A stretch of DNA of 64,000 nt from Thioalkalivibrio sp. ALJ7 (lineage in GTDB: Bacteria; Pseudomonadota; Gammaproteobacteria; Ectothiorhodospirales; Ectothiorhodospiraceae): the NCBI RefSeq assembly GCF_000376865.1, contig NZ_AQXQ01000012.1, forward strand, positions 682,001-746,000. The letters are read 5' to 3'. Shown in pieces: positions 35,284 to 44,530 of this stretch (within the stretch, counting starts at the first letter, position 1; each line of letters begins with the position of its first letter). The position numbers and the translations under genes are program-made. The notes beneath the pieces were generated by a model. The model was not told where the DNA came from, did no database searches, and saw only the letters and a list, made by a program, of their open reading frames with translations.

Positions 35284-35823
35284 ATGCTGCGCAACCCGAT
35301 CCTGCTATTGGCCCTGCTGGCTTTACTTGTTCCCGCCCTGGCCACCGCCGCGGTGGAAGATCCCCGCGACCCGGAACACCACTTCTTTGACCCGACCTTC
35401 GGCGAGTTCCCGGAAGAACTGGAAGAAGCCCGCGCGGCCGGCAAGAAGGGCATCCTGATCTTCTTCGAAATGGCCGACTGCCCCTTTTGCCACCGCATGA
35501 AGAACCAGGTGTTGAACCAGCCCGAGGTCCAGGAATACTTTAGCGAACACTTCCTGGTATTCAGCGTTGACGTCGAAGGCTCCATTGAGATCGTGACCTT
35601 CGACGGCGAAACCAAGACCCAGAGGGAGTGGGCCACTCGTGACTACCGGGTACGCGCCACGCCCGTGTTCCAGTTCTTCGACCTGGACGGCGAACCCATT
35701 GCGCGCTTCACCGGCGCGACCCGCGACACCCGGGAATTCCTGCAGTTGGGGGAGTTCGTAGCCGACGGGCACTATAAGGATCAGAATTTCACCCGCTTCA
35801 AGCGCGAGCAAGACGGGCGTTAG
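35284..35823 (+). CDS. Thioredoxin-fold periplasmic protein (SoxW-like)
   Basis: A 179-residue protein with a signal peptide (LLLALLALLVPALATAA, cut near residue 23) and a thioredoxin-like domain containing FFEMADCPFCHRM (active CPFC near residues 66-69) and the cis-proline loop VRATPVFQFFDL. This resembles SoxW/thioredoxin-like proteins of sulfur oxidisers, which keep periplasmic Sox proteins reduced. It is followed at 33 bp by tolC. Electrons would come from a DsbD-type membrane reductase such as the one encoded at 38390. An exact SoxW role is inferred. Confidence 0.78.
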   Translation: MLRNPILLLALLALLVPALATAAVEDPRDPEHHFFDPTFGEFPEELEEARAAGKKGILIFFEMADCPFCHRMKNQVLNQPEVQEYFSEHFLVFSVDVEGSIEIVTFDGETKTQREWATRDYRVRATPVFQFFDLDGEPIARFTGATRDTREFLQLGEFVADGHYKDQNFTRFKREQDGR

Positions 35824-35855
35824 CCCCTCTCCACCCCCCCGAGGATCGACGCTCC

Positions 35856-37223
35856 ATGCCGCCGATGCACTTTCGCTCGTCTCGCGCCCGCCGCGGGCCT
35901 CTTGGCTGCCTGCTGCTCGCGGGACTGATCTTGTGGCCCCTGGCCGGGCCGGCAAGTGCGCAGGATTCGACCTCTGAACTCGGGCCATTGCCCAACCCGA
36001 TGCGCGTGGGCGATGCCCTCGAACGCGTCGACGCCCTGCACCCCACCGTACGTCGGGCGCGGGCCGAACGCGAACAGGCCCGCGCCGCGCTCGAGGCCAC
36101 CCGCGCCGAGCGCGACGTCACCGTGAATGCCCGGCTGGAGGCACGCTGGATCGAGCCCAACGATCTGGTTGCGGATCGCAGCCGAGATGATTCCCGCGCC
36201 TCCATCGTCGCGCGCAAGCTGCTGAGCGATTTCGGCCAGTCCCATGCCCGCGAATCCGCCAGCGAACAGCGTCTCGAGGCGGCGCTGCGGCAAGAAGAAC
36301 TGGCCCATGCGCGCCACCGCATCCACGTCCTTGAGCGCTATTTCGACGTCCTGCTCGCCGATCTGGCCTTCGCCCGCGACACCGAGGCAATGGCCGCGGC
36401 CTACGTCTCCAAGGAACGCGCCGAGGAACGCAATCAACGCGGCCAGGTCTCGGATATCGAGGTCTTCCGCCTGGAATCCGAGTATCAGACCCTGCGCGTT
36501 CAGCGCACCCGCGCCCTGCAAAACCAGGAACGCACCCGAGCCGCACTGGCCGAGGCCCTTAACCGCCCGGATCGACGCGTGCGAACCGTACTGGCGCCCG
36601 CGCTACCCCTGGAGCTGCCCGAGCTTCCCGGGCTGGACGCCCTGATCGCCGAGCTCGACAACACCAGCCCGCGGCTGATGGCCGAACGGCGGCACGTCGA
36701 GGCGGCTACCCGCGAAGTCGCCGCCTCCCGCGCGCAGCGCCGCCCACGTCTGTACGCCGAGGCCGAATCCGGCTGGTGGAGCCGCGACCTCGGCGGCAGT
36801 GATCGCAACCCTTTCGCCGCGGGCCTGGTCCTCGAAATCCCGCTGTACGAAGGACGGCGCCAAGACGGCCGGGTCGGCCAGGCGGTTGCCGCACGGCACC
36901 GGGCCGAGGCCGAACTGGGCCAGGCGCGCATTGAAGCCCGCAACCGCCTGCGCGAACTTCACGACGAGATCCGCGCACTGCGCATCCAGCGCGACGAGGC
37001 CACCTGGCGCATGGATTACCGCGAGTTGTACATTGACCGCGCCCGCTACCTGTACGACATCGAAGACCAGGCCGACCTGGGTGACTCGATGGTCCAGCAA
37101 AGCGCGGCCGCGCATTTCAATGCGAGTACCGAATTCCAACTAGCCCTGGCCTACGAACGCCTCGCCCTGCTGACCGGTCGTGACGAGCTGAGCCCGTTCC
37201 GCGCCAACGACGAGAACCCTTGA
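35856..37223 (+). CDS. TolC-family outer-membrane efflux protein
   Basis: A 455-residue outer-membrane factor with a signal peptide (cut near residue 36, after GPASA). Two homologous long coiled-coil halves (about residues 50-245 and 250-440) include ALEATRAERDVTV and EVAASRAQRRPRLYAE. It forms trimeric trans-periplasmic channels. It is followed by the adaptor gene at 37262, but no inner-membrane pump is encoded here, so a pump elsewhere, or a divergent system, must be served. Confidence 0.85.
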   Translation: MPPMHFRSSRARRGPLGCLLLAGLILWPLAGPASAQDSTSELGPLPNPMRVGDALERVDALHPTVRRARAEREQARAALEATRAERDVTVNARLEARWIEPNDLVADRSRDDSRASIVARKLLSDFGQSHARESASEQRLEAALRQEELAHARHRIHVLERYFDVLLADLAFARDTEAMAAAYVSKERAEERNQRGQVSDIEVFRLESEYQTLRVQRTRALQNQERTRAALAEALNRPDRRVRTVLAPALPLELPELPGLDALIAELDNTSPRLMAERRHVEAATREVAASRAQRRPRLYAEAESGWWSRDLGGSDRNPFAAGLVLEIPLYEGRRQDGRVGQAVAARHRAEAELGQARIEARNRLRELHDEIRALRIQRDEATWRMDYRELYIDRARYLYDIEDQADLGDSMVQQSAAAHFNASTEFQLALAYERLALLTGRDELSPFRANDENP

Positions 37224-37261
37224 GCCGCCGGCCCTCCGGCGACCAAACGGGAGACCTGCCC

Positions 37262-38056
37262 ATGCCCCGCGCCTTTCACACGCTTTCCCTGCTGACCACC
37301 GGTGGCCTGCTGGCCCTGCTGGCTCTGGCACCCACGCCCGTGCTGGCGGAGGAAGGCTTCGCCGCCCAGCTCGACTGGGGTGAGCGCTACCGCATCACGG
37401 CCCCGGTTGCCGGGCGCATTGAGGCGGTGGAGATCCGTCCCGGCGACCCGGTCGCCGCCGAGGACGTCCTGTTCCGGCTGGATACCCGCCGCACCGATGC
37501 CGATCTGCGCGCGGCCCGAGCCAACATCGAGCGCCTGCAAATGGAGCTGGACGAAGCCGAACGCGAGCGCGACAAGGCACAGGATCTCTACGACCAAACC
37601 CTGATCGCCGCCCGCGAGCTGGAATTGGCGCGGATCGACTACGCGACATCCGCCGCCCGTCTGGCGGAGGCCCGCGCGCAGCGCGACCGCATCCGCGCCG
37701 ACCTCGAAGATGCCACCATCCGCGCCCCGGCGAGCGGGCGCGTGGTCCGGGTCGAGGCCAATGCCGGGCAGTATGTGAATCCGGCGATGTTCCCGCCGGT
37801 GCTGGCGACCCTGGGCACCACCGATCCGATGCGCGCCATTGGGATCGTGCCAGCCGCCACCGCGGCCACACTGGAACCCGGGGAGACCGTCACGGTCGTA
37901 GTCGGCGATCAGCGCCTCTCCGGTACGATCGCGGCCGTGGGCTGGGAGCCAACCGGTGAAGAGCCGGAACGCGGCTACCGCGTCGAGGTGGAGTTCTCGC
38001 CGGAAGACACGGCCCTGCGCCCGGGTCAGAATGCACAGATCGAACGGCAGCGCTAA
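37262..38056 (+). CDS. HlyD/RND-type periplasmic adaptor subunit
   Basis: A 264-residue membrane-fusion protein. A cleavable signal peptide (after PTPVLA) is followed by a split biotinyl-lipoyl domain (ITAPVAGRIEAVEIRPGDPV and ATIRAPASGRVVRVEANAGQYV), an alpha-helical hairpin between them (about 85-155) and a short beta-barrel domain. It is smaller than usual adaptors (350-400), lacking the last membrane-proximal domain. Directly downstream of the TolC homologue and 4 bp before cutA. Function follows from the family; substrate unknown. Confidence 0.8.
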   Translation: MPRAFHTLSLLTTGGLLALLALAPTPVLAEEGFAAQLDWGERYRITAPVAGRIEAVEIRPGDPVAAEDVLFRLDTRRTDADLRAARANIERLQMELDEAERERDKAQDLYDQTLIAARELELARIDYATSAARLAEARAQRDRIRADLEDATIRAPASGRVVRVEANAGQYVNPAMFPPVLATLGTTDPMRAIGIVPAATAATLEPGETVTVVVGDQRLSGTIAAVGWEPTGEEPERGYRVEVEFSPEDTALRPGQNAQIERQR

Positions 38057-38060
38057 ACCC

Positions 38061-38402
38061 ATGAGTACGCCTTCTTCCGAGGCCAGCGCCAGCGCCTGGC
38101 TGGTGATCACCACCCTGGACGAGCCCGCCGCGGCAGACGCCCTGGCGGGCACCCTGGTCGAGCAAGGCCTGGCCGCCTGCGTGCACATCCTGCCGCCGGG
38201 CCGCTCGGTCTACGCCTGGAAAGGGAATATCGAGATCGATTCCGAGGTCACACTGTTAATCAAGACCTCGCCAGCGCGCCTGGACGAACTCCAGACGCGG
38301 CTGGCGGACCAACACCCCTACGAGACGCCCGAGATCATCGCGCTGCCGATTGAGCACGGACTCCCTGATTACCTGGACTGGATAACGCAATGCACCTCAT
38401 GA
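38061..38402 (+). CDS. cutA: Divalent-cation tolerance protein CutA
   Basis: A 113-residue trimeric CutA1 family protein: WLVITTLDEPAAADALAG, GLAACVHILPPGRSVYAWKG, and the C-terminal HPYETPEIIALPIEHGLPDYLDWI are diagnostic. The long N-terminus (MSTPSSEASAS) is not conserved. The gene overlaps dsbD by 13 bp; cutA-dsbD adjacency is conserved in gammaproteobacteria and was first linked to copper tolerance through dsbD. Confidence 0.93.
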   Translation: MSTPSSEASASAWLVITTLDEPAAADALAGTLVEQGLAACVHILPPGRSVYAWKGNIEIDSEVTLLIKTSPARLDELQTRLADQHPYETPEIIALPIEHGLPDYLDWITQCTS

Positions 38403-40759
38403 ACCCGCGCACCTGGCTGGCGAGTCTGCTACTCGCCCTGATGCTGCTCCCGACTCTGGCCCAGGCCATCTTCGAGGATGACCTGCTGGATCCGGATGAC
38501 GCCTTCGCCCTGAGCGCCGAGGCCATCGATGCCGATACCGTCCGACTCACCTGGGACATCGCGGATGAGTACTACATGTACCGCGAACAGTTCGAGTTCG
38601 AGCCCGAGAGCGACGGCCTGGAGCTGGGCGAAGCCCGGATCCCGGACGGCGAGATCAAGGAGGACGAGTTCTTCGGGCGCGTCGAGACCTATCGAGGACA
38701 GGTGCAGGTTGAACTGCCGATCAAGGCGGCCGAGAGCACCACGATTGAGCTGACGGCCCGCTCCCAGGGCTGCGCAGATCTCGGGGTTTGCTATCCCCCG
38801 CACTTCCAGACCGTCTCCATTGAGCTGCCGGGCCTGCCGGGTGGCAATGGCGAGGCCGCCGAAGAGGACGAGGCCCGGGACGAAGACGATGAAACCGAGG
38901 AAGGCAGCGCTCTGGACGAACTCGGCGGCCTTTCCGGCGATCTCGGCGCGACCGACGACCTGCTGGAGCCGGAACAGGCGTTCGCCGCCTCGTTGGAGGC
39001 GATCAGCCAGAACGCAGTGATCCTGCGCTTCGACATCGCGGAGGACTACTACCTCTATCGCGACCAGCTGGATGTCCGCATCGCCGAAGGCGACGGCATT
39101 GAGTTGGGGCCGGTGAATCCGCCGGAAGGCGAGCTTCATGAAGACGAGTTCTTCGGCGAAACCGCAATCTACCGCGACCAGGTCGAGATCCTGGTGCCGG
39201 TGCTGCGCGACGAGGATGACGTCTCCGAAATCACCCTGGCGATCGATTACCAGGGCTGCTGGGACGGAGGTGTGTGCTATCCGCCGCTGACCCAGGAGGT
39301 CTCGGTCAGCTTCGACTCCGACCTGGCGACCGAAGTCGACGAGGACGCCCTGCCGGAGACCGGCGACGAATCGCTGGACGAAATCGAGACCACCGCGGCC
39401 CCCACCGAGGAGGACGACGACGCCGCGGCCCCGGTCACGCAGCAGGATCGCATCGCGGCCCAGCTGGCGGACGGCCAAATCTGGCTCGTGGCCCTGGCCT
39501 TCTTCGGCTTCGGGTTGCTGCTGACCTTTACCCCCTGCGTGTTCCCGATGATCCCGATCCTGTCGAATATCATCATCGGGCAGAAGAACCTGACCACGCG
39601 CAAGGCGTTCCTGATCTCGCTGGTGTTTGTGCTCGCGATGGCGCTGACCTACACCATCGCCGGCGTGTTCGCCGGCCTGGCGGGCGCCAACTTGCAGGCG
39701 GCGTTCCAGAACCCCTGGATCATCGGCACCTTCGTGGCGATCTTCATCGCGCTCGCGATGTCGATGTTCGGCTTCTACGAGCTACAGATGCCGGCGAGCG
39801 TGCAGAGCAAGCTGTCGCAGATCAGCAACCGCCAGGAAGGCGGCACCTACGTCGGCGCCGGGATCATGGGCTTCCTCTCTGCCCTGATCGTCGGCCCCTG
39901 TGTGACGGCACCGTTGATCGGGGCGCTGCTCTACATCAGCCATACCGGTGATGCCGTGCTGGGCGGGATCGCGCTGTTTGCCCTGAGCATGGGCATGGGC
40001 GCCCCGCTGCTGGCGATCGGCACCTCGGCCGGACGCCTGCTGCCAAAGGCCGGACCGTGGATGGATACCATCAAGGCGGTGTTCGGGGTCGGCCTGCTGG
40101 GTATTGGCATCTGGCTGCTCGAACGGGTCATCCCGGGCGAGGTGGCCATGTTCCTTTGGGCCATCCTCCTGATCGTGACCGCCGTCTACATGGGCGCACT
40201 GCGCACCCTGCCGGAGGGCAGTTCCGGCTGGTACAGCCTGTGGAAGGGGTTGGGCGTGGTGATCCTGATCTACGGCGTGCTGCTGATGCTGGGCGCGGCC
40301 ACCGGCGGCAAGGACGTCTTCCGCCCACTGGCCACGTTCAATCAGCCGAGCGTCTCGGCCACTGGCGAACAGGCGGGTCCGACGGAGATGGAGTTCACCT
40401 ACGTCGACAGCCTGGAGGATGTAGAGCGCGAGGTCGCCCGAGCCGGCGAGAACGGACAGCCGGTGTTCCTCGACTTCTACGCCGACTGGTGCGTGGACTG
40501 CGTGCGCCTGGACCGCACGACCTTTCAGGATCAACGCGTAATCAACGCCATGGCCAACGTGCATCTGATCAAGGCCGATGTCACGGACAACACCTCCGAG
40601 CATCGCAACCTGATGCGTCACTTCAACCTGTTCGGGCCGCCAGCGATGATCTTCTGGGATACCGACGGCAACGAGCTGCGTAACTACCGCAATGTCGGCT
40701 ACCTGAACGCCGACCGCTTCCTGGCCCACGTCGAAAGCGCCATCGGGGTGACCCCATGA
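38390..40759 (+). CDS. dsbD: Thiol:disulfide interchange protein DsbD with duplicated N-terminal domain
   Basis: A 789-residue inner-membrane reductase that passes electrons from cytoplasmic thioredoxin to the periplasm. Signal peptide (about 1-25); a first nDsbD domain (about 26-143, with GCADLGVCYPP); an acidic linker; a second nDsbD domain (about 183-310, with GCWDGGVCYPP); another acidic linker; eight membrane segments (about 361-600, with TFTPCVFPMIPIL and VGPCVTAPLIGALLY); and a C-terminal thioredoxin domain with FYADWCVDCVRL. E. coli DsbD (565 residues) has one N-terminal domain. It overlaps cutA (13 bp) and the TlpA-like gene (ATGA). Likely electron source for the SoxW/TlpA-like neighbours. 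Confidence 0.94.
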   Translation: MHLMNPRTWLASLLLALMLLPTLAQAIFEDDLLDPDDAFALSAEAIDADTVRLTWDIADEYYMYREQFEFEPESDGLELGEARIPDGEIKEDEFFGRVETYRGQVQVELPIKAAESTTIELTARSQGCADLGVCYPPHFQTVSIELPGLPGGNGEAAEEDEARDEDDETEEGSALDELGGLSGDLGATDDLLEPEQAFAASLEAISQNAVILRFDIAEDYYLYRDQLDVRIAEGDGIELGPVNPPEGELHEDEFFGETAIYRDQVEILVPVLRDEDDVSEITLAIDYQGCWDGGVCYPPLTQEVSVSFDSDLATEVDEDALPETGDESLDEIETTAAPTEEDDDAAAPVTQQDRIAAQLADGQIWLVALAFFGFGLLLTFTPCVFPMIPILSNIIIGQKNLTTRKAFLISLVFVLAMALTYTIAGVFAGLAGANLQAAFQNPWIIGTFVAIFIALAMSMFGFYELQMPASVQSKLSQISNRQEGGTYVGAGIMGFLSALIVGPCVTAPLIGALLYISHTGDAVLGGIALFALSMGMGAPLLAIGTSAGRLLPKAGPWMDTIKAVFGVGLLGIGIWLLERVIPGEVAMFLWAILLIVTAVYMGALRTLPEGSSGWYSLWKGLGVVILIYGVLLMLGAATGGKDVFRPLATFNQPSVSATGEQAGPTEMEFTYVDSLEDVEREVARAGENGQPVFLDFYADWCVDCVRLDRTTFQDQRVINAMANVHLIKADVTDNTSEHRNLMRHFNLFGPPAMIFWDTDGNELRNYRNVGYLNADRFLAHVESAIGVTP

Positions 40760-41331
40760 AACATCGCTGGAACCGAGCCGCTGGCTTGGCCATCGCCGCG
40801 GCCAGCGCCTTCGCCCTGGCGGCCTGTGGCGACCCCGAACCCGAAATGGATACCGGAGCCGAGACCGCAGCCAATAACAATGGGGCCACCGAGGTCGCCG
40901 CGGAGGAGGCCCAAGGGGCCCAGCGGATCGACTTTACGCTGCCGGATCTCGAGGGGAACGACCGCCAGCTCAGCGAGTGGGATGGCGATTTGATCGTCCT
41001 GAATTTTTGGGCGACCTGGTGTCCGCCCTGCAAGAAGGAGATGCCGCTGTTCCAGGACACCTTTGAAGCACACAAGGAAGACGGCTTCACCATCGTCGCG
41101 GTCGCGGTGGACGAACAGACGGCAACCCAGCACTTTGTCGACGACTTCGGGATCGAGTTCCCGATCCTGATCGGCCAGGACGAGGCCGTCGCAGTTGGAC
41201 GCGAATACGGCAACCGCATCGGCGCCTTGCCCTACACCGTCCTGATCGCCCGCGACGGGACCATCCTCGACACCCATCGCGGCGAGGTCGAACCGGAAGA
41301 CCTGGACGCCTGGCTGGACGCTCACCTGTAG
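40756..41331 (+). CDS. TlpA/ResA-like thioredoxin lipoprotein
   Basis: A 191-residue protein. Signal peptide with lipobox LAAC (Cys near 24), an acidic spacer, and a TlpA-type domain with VLNFWATWCPPCKKEMPLF (CPPC pair) and the cis-proline loop GALPYTVLIARDG. It probably reduces disulfides in the periplasm, for example for cytochrome c maturation, using electrons from the adjacent DsbD, with which it overlaps by 4 bp. The TAG stop is part of the terminal TAGGG of the miniature palindrome at 41329. Confidence 0.9.
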   Translation: MKHRWNRAAGLAIAAASAFALAACGDPEPEMDTGAETAANNNGATEVAAEEAQGAQRIDFTLPDLEGNDRQLSEWDGDLIVLNFWATWCPPCKKEMPLFQDTFEAHKEDGFTIVAVAVDEQTATQHFVDDFGIEFPILIGQDEAVAVGREYGNRIGALPYTVLIARDGTILDTHRGEVEPEDLDAWLDAHL

Positions 41332-41361
41332 GGAGACGCTGATCCAATCAGTGTCTCCCTA
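41329..41361. repeat. Miniature palindromic element (core-deleted relative of copies A-C)
   Basis: Two 13-bp arms (41331-41343 and 41347-41359) with a single G:T-type mismatch flank a 3-nt centre, with TA on both sides. The arm sequence GGGAGACGCTGAT matches the ends of the large elements. It supplies the TAG stop of the upstream gene and lies 8 bp before the ubiA ATG. It could act as a weak hairpin between the two genes; no T tract follows. Confidence 0.8.
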
Positions 41362-41368
41362 AGCCGCC

Positions 41369-42238
41369 ATGACCGAACGCGAACGCCTTTGGGAACTTGC
41401 CCGCCTGATCCGACTGGATCGCCCGGTGGGCATCTACCTGTTGCTGTGGCCGGCCTTCTGGGCCCTGTGGGTGGCGGCCGAGGGCTGGCCGCCCGGCTAC
41501 CTGATCTTCATCTTCGCCGCTGGCGTGATCCTGATGCGTTCGGCTGGCTGCGCCATCAATGACTACGCCGACCGCGACTTCGACGGCCATGTGGCGCGCA
41601 CCCGCGACCGGCCGCTGGCAATCGGCACCATCACCCCGCGCGAGGCGCTGGGCACCTTCGTAGCGCTCAGTGTGGTCGCCTTTGTGCTGGTGCTGTTTAC
41701 CAATGTCCTGACCATTCTGTATTCCCTGGTGGCGGTGGCGCTGGCGGGCACCTACCCCTTCTCCAAACGTTTCCACCACTTCCCGCAGGTCCACCTGGGT
41801 GCGGCCTTTGCCTGGGCCGTGCCTATGGCCTTCACCGCCGTCACCGGAGAACACCCGCCACCCGTGGCCTGGCTGCTGTTCGTCACCGTACTGGCCTGGA
41901 CCGTGGTCTACGACACCTTTTACGGCATGGTGGACCGCGAAGACGACTTGAAGATCGGGGTGAAATCGACGGCCATCGCCTTCGGCGAACTCGATCGACT
42001 GATCACCGGCGGGCTGCAAGTGCTGGTCTGGCTGGGGCTTTACCTCGTTGGCGAACACGCCGGATTCGGCGGGTATTACACCGCCGGCCTGGTCATCGTC
42101 GCGATCCTGATGTTCTACCAGCAGTTCCTGATCTTCGAACGCGAGCCATCCGACTGCCTGCGTGCCTTCAAGAACAATCACTACCTGGGGGTCGTGGTTC
42201 TGCTGGCGATGATTGCCGACCACCACCTGGGCGCCTGA
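41369..42238 (+). CDS. ubiA: 4-hydroxybenzoate octaprenyltransferase
   Basis: A 289-residue membrane prenyltransferase that attaches the polyprenyl tail in ubiquinone synthesis. The family's two Asp-rich motifs are present: NDYADRDFDGHVARTRDRPL and YDTFYGMVDREDD. The N-terminal RLDRPVGIYLLLWP and eight to nine membrane segments fit. Length equals E. coli UbiA (290). ATG 41369 directly follows the miniature palindrome, so its promoter must lie inside or upstream of the TlpA-like gene. Confidence 0.95.
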   Translation: MTERERLWELARLIRLDRPVGIYLLLWPAFWALWVAAEGWPPGYLIFIFAAGVILMRSAGCAINDYADRDFDGHVARTRDRPLAIGTITPREALGTFVALSVVAFVLVLFTNVLTILYSLVAVALAGTYPFSKRFHHFPQVHLGAAFAWAVPMAFTAVTGEHPPPVAWLLFVTVLAWTVVYDTFYGMVDREDDLKIGVKSTAIAFGELDRLITGGLQVLVWLGLYLVGEHAGFGGYYTAGLVIVAILMFYQQFLIFEREPSDCLRAFKNNHYLGVVVLLAMIADHHLGA

Positions 42239-42244
42239 TCCCCA

Positions 42245-42271
42245 GGGAAACGCTGATTGAATCGCACGTCC
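42245..42271. repeat. Solo left arm of the nested inverted-repeat family
   Basis: A 27-bp match to the terminal arm of copy A (GGGAAACGCTGATTGAATCG and the following CACGTCC) without a partner arm. It fills most of the short gap between ubiA and the convergent comF stop. Confidence 0.75.
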
Positions 42272-42272
42272 C

Positions 42273-43055
42273 TCAGGCACGCGCGAGGACCAGGCCCTCA
42301 ACGCGCACGGCACCGGCCCGGCGCAGCACACCGGACAGCGCAGACAGCGTCGCACCGGTGGTCGCCACATCGTCCACCACCAGCACATGCCGTCCCGCGA
42401 GATCATCGCCTTCCCAGGCGAACGCCCCCTTCACGTTATTCCGGCGCGCCTTGCGCCCCAGTGTCTGCTGCGAATCGGTCGCCCGGATTCGCCGCAACCC
42501 GCGCGCCTCCAGCGGCACCTCCATACACGCCGCCACCTGCCGCGCCAGGTAATCCGCCTGATTGAAGCCCCGCTCGCGCAACCGCTTACTATGCAGCGGC
42601 ACCGGCAGGACGAGATCGGGCAGACCGTGACCTTGCTGCACCAGGCGCTGTGCCATCTGCTCCGCCAGTGCCGCCAATATTCGCTCGGCACGTGCGTTCG
42701 CGCCGTTCTTGTAGGCAAGAATCAACTGATCCAGGGGCCAGGCATAGACCCAGCCGGCATGCAGCGCGTCCAGAACCGGGGTCTTGCGGACACAGGACGG
42801 ACAAACCCCGGCGATGGGCAGGGGCAACGCACAGGTTGGGCAGGGATGCTCCAGCGGCGGCAGGTCCGCGCGGCACCCGGCGCAGATCGCCTGGCCGGGC
42901 GCCAGGCAAAGACCGCAATGGGTCGGATACAGAACCTCACCCAGCCACTCGGTCCACGCCACCGCCCGCGCCGGCCAACGCAGGCCCGCGGCGGGCATGA
43001 AGAAGGGGTTCGATGAAGGGTCCCGGGCCATAATGCTATGCTTCGCCTTTTGCAT
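42273..43055 (-). CDS. comF: ComF-family phosphoribosyltransferase-like protein
   Basis: A 260-residue ComF/GntX family protein. The N-terminal double zinc finger has C-x2-C pairs (CGLC, CAGC, CPTC, CPSC), and a PRPP-binding loop [14 protein letters not shown] lies near the C-terminus. In competent bacteria ComF takes part in DNA uptake; GntX supports gluconate use or iron-sulfur delivery. The start may be ATG 43055 or the in-frame ATG at 43031. It is divergent from the membrane-protein gene at 43068 with a very short gap. Confidence 0.9.
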   Translation of the reverse strand: MQKAKHSIMARDPSSNPFFMPAAGLRWPARAVAWTEWLGEVLYPTHCGLCLAPGQAICAGCRADLPPLEHPCPTCALPLPIAGVCPSCVRKTPVLDALHAGWVYAWPLDQLILAYKNGANARAERILAALAEQMAQRLVQQGHGLPDLVLPVPLHSKRLRERGFNQADYLARQVAACMEVPLEARGLRRIRATDSQQTLGRKARRNNVKGAFAWEGDDLAGRHVLVVDDVATTGATLSALSGVLRRAGAVRVEGLVLARA

Positions 43056-43067
43056 GCAGGGTAGACC

Positions 43068-43526
43068 ATGGCCACCAGGACCGTCTCCGGGCGCAGTTCG
43101 CGGCGCGCCGCATCGATGTTCGATATCGGCAACCTGATCAGCGTATCCATCGCCGGCATTCCGCTATTCGTGGTCAGCAGCGAGGGGGTCGGGGTCGGCT
43201 TCATTATCGCCGCGATCATGGGCATCGTCCCACTCGTGCTGTGGTTTGGCGGCTCCATGCTGGTCTATGCCCTGAACAAGCACCACCCCGATCCGCGGGT
43301 CGGCCACCATACCCAGTGGGCCGCCTATCGCTACTACGCCCTGATGGGCGCACTGATCGGGGTCGCCACCTTTTTCCCGCCGGATCTCAACTACTACCGC
43401 GCCTATTGGGCGGTCTCGGCCGCCATCCTGCTGCCCTGGACGGTTTACGCCCTGTACACGATCTACCGCGAACCCTGGGCCGACGTCGAGATCCCAGCCG
43501 AAGCCGACAAGGACCATCATCTATGA
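43068..43526 (+). CDS. Four-TM membrane protein of unknown function
   Basis: A 152-residue protein with four hydrophobic segments: [56 protein letters not shown] and [18 protein letters not shown]. No family was recognised. The start ATG is 12 bp from the divergent comF start, and the stop overlaps the bioB start as ATGA, so it is co-translated with the biotin operon. A role tied to biotin synthesis is possible but only on positional grounds. Confidence 0.7.
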   Translation: MATRTVSGRSSRRAASMFDIGNLISVSIAGIPLFVVSSEGVGVGFIIAAIMGIVPLVLWFGGSMLVYALNKHHPDPRVGHHTQWAAYRYYALMGALIGVATFFPPDLNYYRAYWAVSAAILLPWTVYALYTIYREPWADVEIPAEADKDHHL

Positions 43527-44518
43527 GCACGCCCCGCCACGACTGGAACACCGACGAGGTCGAGACCCTGCTCGACCTGCCGCTGAACGACTTGATCTTT
43601 CGCGCGCAGACGGTACACCGCGAGCACTTCGACCCGAACGCGGTACAGGTCAGCACGTTGCTGTCGATCAAGACCGGGGCCTGCCCCGAGGACTGCGCCT
43701 ACTGCCCGCAGAGCGCGCACCACGAAGTGGAGATCGAACGCGAGCGCCTGCTGCCACTGGACGAAGTGCTGGAGGCGGCACGCAACGCCCGCGCCCAGGG
43801 CGCGACCCGCTTCTGCATGGGGGCCGCCTGGCGGAACCCGACCGACAAGAATCTTGAACGCGTAATCGAGATGGTCCGTGCGGTCAAGGAAGAAGGCCTG
43901 GAGACCTGCATGACTCTGGGCATGCTGAAGGCCGAGCAGGCCCGACGCCTGTCCGAGGCGGGGCTGGACTACTACAACCACAACCTCGACACCTCGCCGG
44001 AGTTCTACGGGCACATCATCTCGACGCGCACCTACGAAGACCGCCTGGAAACCCTGGAACACGTACGCGAAGCGGGCATGAACGTCTGCTGCGGCGGCAT
44101 CCTCGGCATGGGCGAATCGCGCCGTGACCGTGCGCGTCTGCTGCAGCAGATGGCCAACCTGCCGAAGCACCCGGAGTCGGTGCCGATCAACCAGCTGATC
44201 CAGGTCGAGGGCACCCCACTGCACGGGATCGAACATCTCGATCCACTGGAGTTCGTGCGCACCATCGCCGCGACCCGCATCCTGATGCCGGCCTCCTACG
44301 TGCGCCTGTCCGCCGGGCGCACCGAGATGTCCGACGAGATGCAGGCCCTGTGCTTCCTCGCCGGCGCCAACTCGCTGTTCTACGGCGACACCCTGCTGAC
44401 CACGCCGAACCCCGGCGAGAACCACGACCTCGCGCTGTTCGAACGCCTCGGCCTGCGCCCGGAGACTGGTCCGGAAAGCCCTGCGGAATCGGACTGGCCC
44501 GCCTCCGCATCGGCCTGA
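43523..44518 (+). CDS. bioB: Biotin synthase
   Basis: A 331-residue radical-SAM enzyme that inserts sulfur into dethiobiotin. The radical-SAM cluster ligands are in [14 protein letters not shown] (C-x3-C-x2-C). The second cluster segments ([38 protein letters not shown]) and the C-terminal [15 protein letters not shown] are canonical. The short C-terminal tail is variable. It overlaps the preceding membrane protein by 4 bp and is followed by a methyltransferase and bioF. Confidence 0.97.
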   Translation: MSTPRHDWNTDEVETLLDLPLNDLIFRAQTVHREHFDPNAVQVSTLLSIKTGACPEDCAYCPQSAHHEVEIERERLLPLDEVLEAARNARAQGATRFCMGAAWRNPTDKNLERVIEMVRAVKEEGLETCMTLGMLKAEQARRLSEAGLDYYNHNLDTSPEFYGHIISTRTYEDRLETLEHVREAGMNVCCGGILGMGESRRDRARLLQQMANLPKHPESVPINQLIQVEGTPLHGIEHLDPLEFVRTIAATRILMPASYVRLSAGRTEMSDEMQALCFLAGANSLFYGDTLLTTPNPGENHDLALFERLGLRPETGPESPAESDWPASASA

Positions 44519-44530
44519 GCTAACCGGCCG

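Noticed and set aside
41331-41359. Miniature palindrome as a rho-independent terminator
   Set aside because: No T tract on either side, and the arms match the repeat family.
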